Origin: Hyphomonadaceae bacterium
GTDB taxonomy: Bacteria; Pseudomonadota; Alphaproteobacteria; Rhizobiales; Hyphomicrobiaceae
Direction of reading: 5' to 3'
Length of the DNA: 64,000 bases
NCBI GenBank assembly: GCA_019747815.1
Contig: JAIEQJ010000046.1
Span: 1-64,000, forward strand
In this document: one piece after another, positions 35,810 to 43,707 of the stretch
Position numbering within the stretch: position 1 is the stretch's first letter
Layout of the letters: every line of letters begins with the position of its first letter
Notes under the pieces: model-generated
What the model was told of the DNA's origin: nothing
Database searches by the model: none
The model's input: the letters and a program-made list of their open reading frames with translations, nothing else
Position numbers and translations under genes: made by a program

Positions 35810-37459
35810 TCAAGCGGCGGCGGAGCTCCGGTCCGCCACAACCTCCGCCTTGACCAGCTTGGCGCCGCCAAACAGGGTGCCTTTGCCCAGCAGCACGCCG
35901 AAGCCCATGATGCGCCCCTGCAGCCACTCGTCCTCGATGCGGCCGACGATGACGGCCAGGCCGAATTCCGACAGGTAGCGGCAGATATCGGAGGCGGGAA
36001 CCCGCCCGCTCGGCGCCTGCAGGCCTTCGAGGAAGACCTGCGCGTCGAGCTTGACGAATTCAAAGCCCATCGCCTTCAGCCCGCCGAAGTCCATGTCGAG
36101 ATCCGTCACGTCATCGAGGGCGAAGCCGAAGCCGCCGGCGGCCATGCTGCCGAGCGCCTCGGCATGGACGGGCGTGAAGGTGCGCACATCGCTCTGCGCA
36201 AAGGACAGCACCAGGTTGATGCGCCCGTCGGTGCCCGGCTGCAGCGCGGCGCTGTCGAGGAACTCCGCATCGGTGAGCGATTCTCCCGCAGTTGCCGTCA
36301 GCACCGAGCCCTGTCGGCCGCGCTCGCCGAGCCGCCGCGCCACGCGCGCGGCGCGCAGCATGCGGGCGGCATCGATGCGCGGCATCAGTCCCGAGCCTTG
36401 CGCCAGCCGCGCAAGATCGCTCTGCTCGATCGCCATGCCATCGGCGGTGCGCACGCGCATGCTCACCTCGTAGTGGCGCGCGCGGCCTTCCGAGAGGCCC
36501 TGGATTGGTTCCAGCAGAACCTCCATGCGCTCTGCCGCCAGCGCTTCGGCAACGCGCGCGAGCTCGGGATCGATCATCGGCGGCGCGTCGGAGCGGCCCG
36601 GCTTGGCCGCGGTCGGCCGCCACGGCGGCGGCAATGTCCCAAGCCCGGCCGTGCCGGAGCCGATCGCGTCGGAGGCAAGGCCGGCCGCAAGCGGCGCGCC
36701 GGCGGAATCGCCGCGCATGCTGCGGGCGGCCGTTTCCAGGGCCGCAACCGAGCGCCCGATCATGGCTTCGGCCTCGTTGGCGGGCGCCAGGGACGGCTGG
36801 AAGCCCGCATGCGGGTCCTCGGGCGCGGCGCTGCCGTTGACTTCGTCGGCCAGCTTCTTGATGAGCTCCTGGATATGCTCGACATTCATCTCGGGCATTT
36901 CCGGCGGCAAGGTTGGGGCCTCGCCGAACGCGCTGCGCCCGGGGGGAGCGCCGAGCGCGTGCGGATCAATGTCCAAGTCGTCGAAATAGGGTGTGCGCGA
37001 CGGCCGGAATGTGAACGGGTCGGGCGCCGGGCCCTGGCGGGCTGGCATGTCCGTCTCCCCCGGCATGGGCAGCGGCTCGGGCCAGACGCCAGGCTGCGAC
37101 CGCGGCAGCGGCGGTGCGATGCCGGCTGGCGCCAGGGCAGGTGGAGCGGGGTTCAGCGCGCTGCGCGCCAGCGTGGCCTCGAAGCCTTCCGTCGCGGGCG
37201 GTTGCCAATGCAGATCGTCGTGGAGCACATCGTCGTTATCGTCCCCGGTGTCCGCCAGCGACCGGCGCACGATGAGGTGCAGGATGAGAAGCGCGCAATA
37301 GATCCCGAGCGACGCCAGCATCGCATGCATCAGCTCCAGCCCGGGGCCGGTGATCAGCCAGGCGCCCGCCGCCAGCGACAGCAGCGTCACGGAAAGGATG
37401 ACGAATGCATCGCCAAAGCGCACGTGCAGGGGTTGAGGCTTGGCCAACTGTCGTGTCAT
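35810..37459 (-). CDS. Membrane protein with degenerate EAL domain
   Basis: 549 residues: two N-terminal membrane segments (~15–37 and ~44–64), a Pro-rich linker of about 200 residues including a short helix (VEHIQELIKKLADEVNG), then an EAL domain from ~300. Catalytic motifs are altered: the EAL signature reads EVLLEP, the DDFGTG loop reads DDVTDLD, and the later Glu box is IVGRIEDE. Only scattered ligands (VKLD, TLFGGAK) remain. A c-di-GMP phosphodiesterase activity is therefore unlikely; it may bind c-di-GMP or a partner. The two-segment anchor plus degenerate EAL recalls TipF of Caulobacter, but no flagellar genes are near. Confidence 0.88.
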   Translation of the reverse strand: MTRQLAKPQPLHVRFGDAFVILSVTLLSLAAGAWLITGPGLELMHAMLASLGIYCALLILHLIVRRSLADTGDDNDDVLHDDLHWQPPATEGFEATLARSALNPAPPALAPAGIAPPLPRSQPGVWPEPLPMPGETDMPARQGPAPDPFTFRPSRTPYFDDLDIDPHALGAPPGRSAFGEAPTLPPEMPEMNVEHIQELIKKLADEVNGSAAPEDPHAGFQPSLAPANEAEAMIGRSVAALETAARSMRGDSAGAPLAAGLASDAIGSGTAGLGTLPPPWRPTAAKPGRSDAPPMIDPELARVAEALAAERMEVLLEPIQGLSEGRARHYEVSMRVRTADGMAIEQSDLARLAQGSGLMPRIDAARMLRAARVARRLGERGRQGSVLTATAGESLTDAEFLDSAALQPGTDGRINLVLSFAQSDVRTFTPVHAEALGSMAAGGFGFALDDVTDLDMDFGGLKAMGFEFVKLDAQVFLEGLQAPSGRVPASDICRYLSEFGLAVIVGRIEDEWLQGRIMGFGVLLGKGTLFGGAKLVKAEVVADRSSAAA

Positions 37460-37680
37460 GCAACTGACCCCACGGAACTTTCGTTTTTCGAATCGCTGCT
37501 ACAGCTTGTTCGCAGGAGTGCTGTGCAGGCAACCGCGGCGGCGCGCCTTATCACCAGTTTTTAGCTGCTGCTCCAGGGAGTTCGGCATTCTCTAGCCGAT
37601 AGCGGGCTGCCGGGTGCAGCGAGGTCTCGGTGCTCCTGCGCATCGCATCTGGTGTGCCACCGCTCCCCACGCTTCTTCTG

Positions 37681-37731
37681 CCTCTCCCCGCCATCGCCAA
37701 CCGCTCGCCGCATCGAACCTGCGGGGAGAGG
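37681..37731. repeat. REP-like palindrome (CCTCTCCCC family), copy 1
   Basis: CCTCTCCCCGC at 37681–37691 is inverted exactly as GCGGGGAGAGG at 37721–37731. It shares the core with the palindrome at 37787–37817. Both lie in the 473-bp gap 37460–37932 between the EAL protein and the aminotransferase, where no gene is visible. Confidence 0.8.
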
Positions 37732-37786
37732 GAATGTGCGGGAAGGCCAGCGCGATGCGTCGTGCGGTCGGGGTGAGGGTTCTTCT

Positions 37787-37817
37787 CCCTCTCCCCACTT
37801 TTTCTGTGGGGAGAGGG
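37787..37817. repeat. REP-like palindrome (CCCTCTCCCCAC family), copy 2
   Basis: A perfect 12-bp inverted repeat, CCCTCTCCCCAC / GTGGGGAGAGGG, around a T-rich loop. It is flanked by GGTGAGGG on both sides, typical of a REP/BIME-type intergenic element found in many rhizobial-type genomes. It may also terminate transcription. Confidence 0.8.
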
Positions 37818-37932
37818 TCATGGCGGAGCCATGCCTCCGGCATGAGGTGAGGGGCAGCCATGCGAGGAAGGGCCATCCTTGGCCCGTGGGTCCCGGATCG
37901 ATGCGGTGCGCATCGTCCGGGATGGGGTGGGC

Positions 37933-39261
37933 CTAGGCCACTGCCTTCAGCACCTTGACGATGCCGTCGCGGATCTCGGCGATGTCGCGCTCCGTGCACA
38001 CCAGCGGCGGCGCGACGACGAGCGTGTCCATGGCCACGCGCACGTAGATGTTGATGTCGTGATACATGCGCTCGGTGGCCTCGTAGCCGCGCAGGCCGGG
38101 TTTGCCGGCGATCGGATCGAGATCGATGCCGGCCAGCAGGCCGACCGTGCGGATGTCGGCGACGTTGGGCTCGCCCTTGAGGCTCATCATGGCGTCGGCG
38201 AAGACGGGCTCGAGCTTCTGGGCGCGCTCGAACAGCCCCTCGTCCTTGTAGATGTCGAGCGTGGCAAGGCCTGCGGCCGCGGCCAGGGGGTGGCCCGAGT
38301 AGGTATAGCCGTGGAACAGCTCGACCATGTGCTCGGCCCCGGTCATGAACGCGTCGTAGATGCCCTTGGAGGCCATCACGCCGGCCATCGGCACGGCGGC
38401 GTTGGTGACGCCCTTGGCGAACGTGATCATGTCGGGCGTCACGTCGTAGCGCTCGGAGGCGAAGCAGTGTCCGAGGCGGCCGAAGCCGGTGATCACCTCG
38501 TCGAAGATGAGCAGAATGCCGTGCGCGGCGGTGATCTCGCGCAGGCGCTTCAGGTAGCCCTTGGGCGGCGGCAGGATGCCGGTGGAGCCGGCCACCGGCT
38601 CGACGATGACGGCGGCGATGGTGGAGGCATCATGCAGGTTGATGAGGCGCGTCAGCTCGTCGGCCAGATGGGCGCCCCACTCGGGCTCGCCCTTGGTGAA
38701 GGCCTGCTTGGAGCGGTCATAGGTGGACTGCAGATGGTCGACGCCGGTCAGCATGTTGCCGAACTGCTTGCGGTTGGCGACGATGCCGCCGACCGAGATG
38801 CCGCCGAAGCCGATGCCGTGATAGCCGCGCTCGCGGCCGATGAAGCGGGTGCGTGCGCCGTCGCCCCTGGCCTTGTGATAGGCCAGCGCGATCTTGAGGG
38901 CGGTGTCGACCGCCTCGCTGCCGGAGTTGGAGAAGAAGGCATAGTCGAGGTCCCCCGGCGCCAGCAGGGCGAGCCGGGACGCCAGCTCGAACACTTTCGG
39001 GTGGCCGTATTGGAAGGCCGGCGCATAGTCGAGCCGGGCGGCCGTATCCTGGATCGCCTTGACGATCGGCTCGCGGCAGTGGCCGGCATTGACGCAGAAC
39101 AGGCCCGACGTGGCGTCGATCACCTTGGTGCCATCGGGCTTGAGGTAGTGCATCCCCTTGGCGCCGGCAAAGATCCGCGGGCGCTTCTTGAAGGCGCGGT
39201 TGGCGGTGAAGGGAACCCAATAGGGCTCGAGCTCATTGGGCTTCATGTCGAGTGGCGCCAT
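37933..39261 (-). CDS. Class III aminotransferase (omega-amino acid:pyruvate type)
   Basis: 442-residue PLP enzyme. The PLP Lys is in MITFAKGVTNAAVPM, and the cofactor Asp in ILLIFDEVITGFGRLG. GSEAVDTALKIALAYHKARG and FHGYTYSGHPLAAAAGLA are characteristic of beta-alanine/omega-amino-acid pyruvate transaminases. The substrate (beta-alanine, taurine, putrescine or similar) cannot be chosen from sequence. It is divergent from the SDR gene, separated by 322 bp. Confidence 0.91.
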   Translation of the reverse strand: MAPLDMKPNELEPYWVPFTANRAFKKRPRIFAGAKGMHYLKPDGTKVIDATSGLFCVNAGHCREPIVKAIQDTAARLDYAPAFQYGHPKVFELASRLALLAPGDLDYAFFSNSGSEAVDTALKIALAYHKARGDGARTRFIGRERGYHGIGFGGISVGGIVANRKQFGNMLTGVDHLQSTYDRSKQAFTKGEPEWGAHLADELTRLINLHDASTIAAVIVEPVAGSTGILPPPKGYLKRLREITAAHGILLIFDEVITGFGRLGHCFASERYDVTPDMITFAKGVTNAAVPMAGVMASKGIYDAFMTGAEHMVELFHGYTYSGHPLAAAAGLATLDIYKDEGLFERAQKLEPVFADAMMSLKGEPNVADIRTVGLLAGIDLDPIAGKPGLRGYEATERMYHDINIYVRVAMDTLVVAPPLVCTERDIAEIRDGIVKVLKAVA

Positions 39262-39583
39262 GGCTGTCTCCGCGAGCGTTAAGAGAGCGTAATGGGTCTG
39301 TTAATGTTCTAGCAGCCGAGGCCGATCCGTCCAAGCATGGGCCCGCGCATGGCAGCTTCTCCGCTGCGTGCAAGGTGCCGCAGCCCGGTGTAGCGTGGAC
39401 GGCGCCGATGCCCCGGAACAGACACAGCAAAGCCGGGTGTTGGTACCGATTCAGGCACACGGCCACCCGAATCGGACCGGCATCTAGGACCTCGCGTTTA
39501 GGTGTTGTTAGCCGAATCGGCCCGAAGAAGCGGAGAAGCGCGCCGCACCACGCCGAGGTGGCTGCGTTGAGGAGGAAGCCCGC
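39262..39583. other. Intergenic gap with CCGAATCGG motifs
   Basis: 322 bp between divergent aminotransferase and SDR genes. No gene is seen. CCGAATCGG occurs at 39467–39475 and 39512–39520, and its inverted core CCGATTC at 39446–39452, which together could be a regulator's binding array. Promoters for both genes should lie here. Confidence 0.4.
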
Positions 39584-40315
39584 ATGTTGATGAGCGTCAT
39601 CGAGGGAGCCCTGTCGGTCCCCGCCTACCCCGAGCTGGCCGGAAAACGCGTACTGATCACCGGGCTGACCAGCCGCTGCGGGGTCGACATCGTCAGGGCC
39701 TTCGCCGAGCACAGGGGCCGGCTCGTCATGCAGTTCGCCGAGGCGAGCGAGACGATGGAGACGGTGGCCGAGATTGCCGCTCCGGACGCCCTGGAGGCGA
39801 AGGCGTACGGGCCGGTGGGATGCGGCACCGAGGCTGCCGTGCAGTTTGCGAAAACGGCGATGCGGGCCTTCGGCGGCCTCGACGTGGTCATCAACCTGGT
39901 GGCGCTCGATCCGCACGATCTCGATGCGTCGGCAACCCTGGCGGATGTGGAGCAGATGGTGGCCGACCGGCTGACGCTGCCGCATCAGATCTCCCGCATT
40001 GCCGCCAACCGCATGAGCATGGTCTGGACCGAGGGCCTGATCCTCAACATCGCGACGCTGGGCGGCTCGGTCGGCAGGCGCGGCCGGGCCTTCGCCGCCG
40101 TCGCCAAGGCGGGCCTGACGGCTTTGACCCGCGCGCAGGCCGAGGAGTGGGCGGGCCGCGCCGTCCGTTTCAACGCCATTGCGCCGGAAAGCGGCCTCGC
40201 TTCAGGTGGCCAGGGGCTCTCCGGCGAGCCCGACATCGCCGCCATGGCGCTCTACCTGGCTTCCGGGCGCGGCAAGGCGCTGTCGGGGTGCGTGTTCGAG
40301 GCGGCGGTCGCTTAG
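39584..40315 (+). CDS. Short-chain dehydrogenase-like protein with altered active site
   Basis: 243 residues with a Rossmann start (GKRVLITGLTSRCGVDIVRA) and the NLVALDPHD strand of SDR proteins. The catalytic Tyr-x-x-x-Lys is changed: the segment reads AFAAVAKAGLTALTRA, with Phe in place of Tyr and Lys kept. The Gly motif TGxxxGxG is also incomplete. The family fold is clear, but ordinary oxidoreductase activity is doubtful. GAGGAGG precedes ATG 39584. Function unknown. Confidence 0.8.
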   Translation: MLMSVIEGALSVPAYPELAGKRVLITGLTSRCGVDIVRAFAEHRGRLVMQFAEASETMETVAEIAAPDALEAKAYGPVGCGTEAAVQFAKTAMRAFGGLDVVINLVALDPHDLDASATLADVEQMVADRLTLPHQISRIAANRMSMVWTEGLILNIATLGGSVGRRGRAFAAVAKAGLTALTRAQAEEWAGRAVRFNAIAPESGLASGGQGLSGEPDIAAMALYLASGRGKALSGCVFEAAVA

Positions 40316-40337
40316 CTCCGTTCCGGCGCGGGTGGGA

Positions 40338-40985
40338 TCACGTGCGCTTGGTGAGCACGATGTGCGTCGCATTCGGCGTGGGGACGTGCGCGCTCAACTG
40401 GTAGCCGAGCTTGGGCGTGTCGATCCCGGCGAGCAGGTGCTCGCCGGCGCCGAGCAGGGCCGGGGCGATGGCGAGGTGCATCTCCTCGATCAGTCCTGCG
40501 CTCAGATATTGCCGGATGGTGGCGACGCCGCCGCCGAGGCGGACATCGCGCCCCTTGGCGGCTTCTAGGGCGCGGGCCAGCGCGGCCTCGATCCCATCCG
40601 TGACGAAGTGGAACGTCGTGCCGCCGTCCATGGTGAGCGGGGCCCGCGGATGCCGGGTCAGCACGAACACCGGGGTGTGGTAGGGCGGGTTGTCGCCCCA
40701 CCATCCCTTCCAGCTGTCGTCGGGCCAGGCCCCCCGCACCGGCCCGAACATGTTGCGGCCGAGGATCCATGCGCCGATGTTGTCGAACCCGCGCGCGGCG
40801 AAGTCGTCATCGATGCCCGTCGTGCCGCTGCCCTGCCCGAACAGCTTTTGGAAGGTGCGGGTGGGGAAAAACCATTGGTGCAGCGCCATGCCGCCGACGC
40901 CGAGCGGGTTGTCGCGGTCCTGATGCGGCCCGGCGCCGTAGCCGTCGAGGGAGATGGCAAACGCGTGGACGCGAAGCTTGGCCAT
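40338..40985 (-). CDS. Dihydrofolate reductase-like (RibD C-terminal) family protein
   Basis: 215 residues resembling the RibD C-terminal/DfrA-like family: VHAFAISLDGYGAGP at the start, AWILGRNMFGPVRGAW, PVFVLTRHPRAPLTMDGGTT and VRLGGGVATIRQYLSAGLID-type end (AGLIEEMHLAIAPALLGAGE). Members reduce pterin or pyrimidine-like substrates with NADPH; the actual substrate is unknown. It is divergent from serA. Confidence 0.88.
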   Translation of the reverse strand: MAKLRVHAFAISLDGYGAGPHQDRDNPLGVGGMALHQWFFPTRTFQKLFGQGSGTTGIDDDFAARGFDNIGAWILGRNMFGPVRGAWPDDSWKGWWGDNPPYHTPVFVLTRHPRAPLTMDGGTTFHFVTDGIEAALARALEAAKGRDVRLGGGVATIRQYLSAGLIEEMHLAIAPALLGAGEHLLAGIDTPKLGYQLSAHVPTPNATHIVLTKRT

Positions 40986-41247
40986 GAATGATCCTGTCGT
41001 TGGTGCCCATGCACCGGTTGATCGATGCTGCGGTGTGCCGGCGACGAACGCCCCGCGTGCGATCGTCGCATCCGCCGCACGGCAGGTCCGGCGTGCCGGG
41101 CGTGGTGTTATGGGATTTCGGCCCCAGCAAGGCGCAGGAAGGCGCTTTTTTTCCTGCCGAGCAAGGGGGTTGTCGGTCTTCGGCTGGCCCTCTATAGACC
41201 GCGGCGCCGGCCCGATGCGGCCGTGCCCCCCACACCGAGGAACCGCG

Positions 41248-42519
41248 ATGCCCTCGCGCGAGATACTGAAGCAGCCGTTCCCCCACTCGCTGCCGAAGGA
41301 AAAGATCAAGATCCTGCTGCTCGAAGGCATCTCCGAGACCGCCGTCGCAGCCTTGCAGGCTGCCGGCTACACCCAGATCGAGCGGCGCACGACAGCTCTC
41401 GGCGGCGCCGAGCTCAGGGCCGCCCTCGACGGCGTGCGCCTCATCGGCATCCGCTCGCGCACGCAGATCACCGCCGACGTGATCGAGGGGGTCCGATCCG
41501 TCGTGGCGGTCGGGTGCTTCTCGGTCGGCACCAATCAGGTCGACCTCGCGGCCTGCCGCGCGATGGGGGTTCCGGTCTTCAATGCGCCGTTCTCCAACAC
41601 GCGCTCCGTCGCCGAGCTGACGATCGCCGAGATCATCATGCTGATGCGGCGCATCTTTCCCAAATCGGTGTCGGCGCATGCGGGCGGCTGGGACAAGAGC
41701 GCGGCCGGCTCCAGCGAGGTGCGCGGCAAGACGCTCGGCATCGTCGGCTACGGCAACATCGGCAGCCAGCTCGCCGTGCTCGCTGAGGCGATCGGCATGC
41801 GCGTGATCTATCATGATCACACCGACAAGCTGCGGCACGGCAATGTCGAGCCGACCGACAGCCTCGAGGAGCTGCTGGCCAAGGCCGACGCGGTGAGCCT
41901 GCATGTGCCGGAGACCGCCGCCACCCAGGGCATGATCGGCGCGCGCGAGCTGTCGAGGATGAAGGACGGCGCCATCCTCATCAACAACTCGCGCGGCACG
42001 GTGGTTGATCTCGCCGCGCTTGCCGCCGCCTTGCGGTCGAAGCGCCTGTCGGGGGCGGCAATCGACGTGTTTCCGTCGGAGCCGTCCTCCAATGCGGAAA
42101 AGTTCGCCAGTCCGCTGCAGGGCCTCGACAACGTCATTCTGACGCCGCATGTGGGCGGGTCGACGGAGGAGGCGCAGGAGCGGATCGGCGCCGAGGTGGC
42201 GCGCAAGCTCATCGAGTATTCCGACGTCGGCTCGACGACGGGGGCGGTGAACTTCCCGCAGGTGCAGCTCTCGCCGCGTCCCGCGGGCACGCGCTTTATC
42301 CAGGTGCAGCGCAACCTGCCGGGCGAGCTCGGCCGCCTCAACGACGTGTTCGCCGATCGCCGGGTGAACATCGCCGCGCAGCACTACGAGACGGCGGGCG
42401 AGCTCGGCTATGTGGTGCTGGATGCGGACGGCACGGTGCCCGACGCCGAGGCGATCGTGAAGGACATCCGCGCCCTCCCCGGCACCATCCGCGCGCGCAT
42501 GCTCTATCGGGCGTCCTGA
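41248..42519 (+). CDS. serA: D-3-phosphoglycerate dehydrogenase
   Basis: First enzyme of serine synthesis, oxidising 3-phosphoglycerate. 423 residues of the short E. coli-like type. NAD site GIVGYGNIGSQLAVLAEA, active-site Arg in NNSRGTVVDLAAL, and catalytic His in VILTPHVGGSTEEAQ. A C-terminal ACT domain (RFIQVQRNLPGELGRLNDVF) gives serine feedback. The GAGGAACC ribosome site supports ATG 41248; the frame remains open far upstream without homology. Confidence 0.94.
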   Translation: MPSREILKQPFPHSLPKEKIKILLLEGISETAVAALQAAGYTQIERRTTALGGAELRAALDGVRLIGIRSRTQITADVIEGVRSVVAVGCFSVGTNQVDLAACRAMGVPVFNAPFSNTRSVAELTIAEIIMLMRRIFPKSVSAHAGGWDKSAAGSSEVRGKTLGIVGYGNIGSQLAVLAEAIGMRVIYHDHTDKLRHGNVEPTDSLEELLAKADAVSLHVPETAATQGMIGARELSRMKDGAILINNSRGTVVDLAALAAALRSKRLSGAAIDVFPSEPSSNAEKFASPLQGLDNVILTPHVGGSTEEAQERIGAEVARKLIEYSDVGSTTGAVNFPQVQLSPRPAGTRFIQVQRNLPGELGRLNDVFADRRVNIAAQHYETAGELGYVVLDADGTVPDAEAIVKDIRALPGTIRARMLYRAS

Positions 42520-42549
42520 GGCGGATGCGCGCCCCGGACGGCTCGCGCC

Positions 42550-43530
42550 CTAATTCGCCTTGATGCCGGCGGCCTTCACCACGGTGGCGTTGGCGGCAAT
42601 CTCGCGCTTGATCATGGCTGCGAAATCGGACGGGGAGATCCGCATCGGATCGGCGCCGAGATCGGCAAACTTCTTTGCCAGCACTGGGCTGGTAACGGCC
42701 TTCGTGAGCTCGGCGTGCAACCGGTCCACGATGGCCTTGGGGGTCTGGCGCGGCACGAAGGCGCCGATCCAGAACTCGTAGCCCGAATCGGGGAAGCCCG
42801 CCTCGATGGTGGTCGGCACGCTGGGCAGGGCGGAGGCGCGCTGGGCGCTGCTGACGGCGAGCGCCGTCACGCGCCCGTCCTTGATGAGCTCGATGGCGGC
42901 ATTGATCGGCGAGCAGTAGAAGTCCATGCGATTGGCGATCACCTCGGTCAGCGCCTCGGACGAGCCTTTGAAGGGGACATGCGCGGCCTCGAAGCCGGCG
43001 CTCAGCCGGAAGCGCTCGGCGGTCAGATGCGTGGCGCTGCCCGCGCCGGCGCTCGCATAGTTGAGGGTGCCCGGCTTGGCCTTGGCGGCGTCGACCAGGT
43101 CCTTCAGCGTCTTCCAGCCCTTGGCGCTGTTCACCACCACCACGTTGGGGATGGTCGCCAGCGGCATGATGGCCGCGAAATCGGCTTCCGCATTGTAGGG
43201 CAGTTGCGTGAAGGTGGAGGGCGTGACGGTGTGCGAGGAGGAATTGACGAGCATCGTGTAGCCGTCGGGGTCCGACTTTGCCACGGCATTGGCGCCGATG
43301 GTGCCGGCGGCCCCGGCGCGGTTCTCCACCACGATGGTCTGGCCGAGCTGCTTGCCGAGCTCGTCGAGCACGACGCGGGCGATGATGTCGGTGGAGCTGC
43401 CGGCGCCGAAGGGGATGATCGCCTTGATGGGGCGCGCGGCGGGCCAGTCCTGGGCTCGGGCGACGGCGGGGTTGAGGACCAGGGCGGTGGCGGCCAGCAG
43501 GGCCTGGCGGCGGGACATGAGGCTGCTCAT
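42550..43530 (-). CDS. Tripartite tricarboxylate transporter substrate-binding (Bug) protein
   Basis: 326 residues with a signal peptide (RRQALLAATALVLNPAVARA) and the Bug family motifs KAIIPFGAGSSTDIIARVV, QTIVVENRAGAAGTIGANAV, YTMLVNSSSHTVTPS. These proteins capture carboxylates in the periplasm. The membrane subunits TctA/TctB are absent here, as is common for Bug genes, so the ligand is unknown. The GGAGGA site fixes ATG 43530. Confidence 0.91.
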   Translation of the reverse strand: MSSLMSRRQALLAATALVLNPAVARAQDWPAARPIKAIIPFGAGSSTDIIARVVLDELGKQLGQTIVVENRAGAAGTIGANAVAKSDPDGYTMLVNSSSHTVTPSTFTQLPYNAEADFAAIMPLATIPNVVVVNSAKGWKTLKDLVDAAKAKPGTLNYASAGAGSATHLTAERFRLSAGFEAAHVPFKGSSEALTEVIANRMDFYCSPINAAIELIKDGRVTALAVSSAQRASALPSVPTTIEAGFPDSGYEFWIGAFVPRQTPKAIVDRLHAELTKAVTSPVLAKKFADLGADPMRISPSDFAAMIKREIAANATVVKAAGIKAN

Positions 43531-43707
43531 CGGGGCATTCCTCCGTGGGCTCATCGGCATCCGGGATGCAACAGCGCCATATCCTGCAAGCAAACGATCG
43601 GCGATGGCGCAGGCGGCGGCTGAGTGGTGCGTGAACCGGGCTGTTCTCCTCCTCGCCCGTGCGGCCGGCACTATAGCGCGCTGGAAGGCTGGCGGGAAAT
43701 TGTCAGA

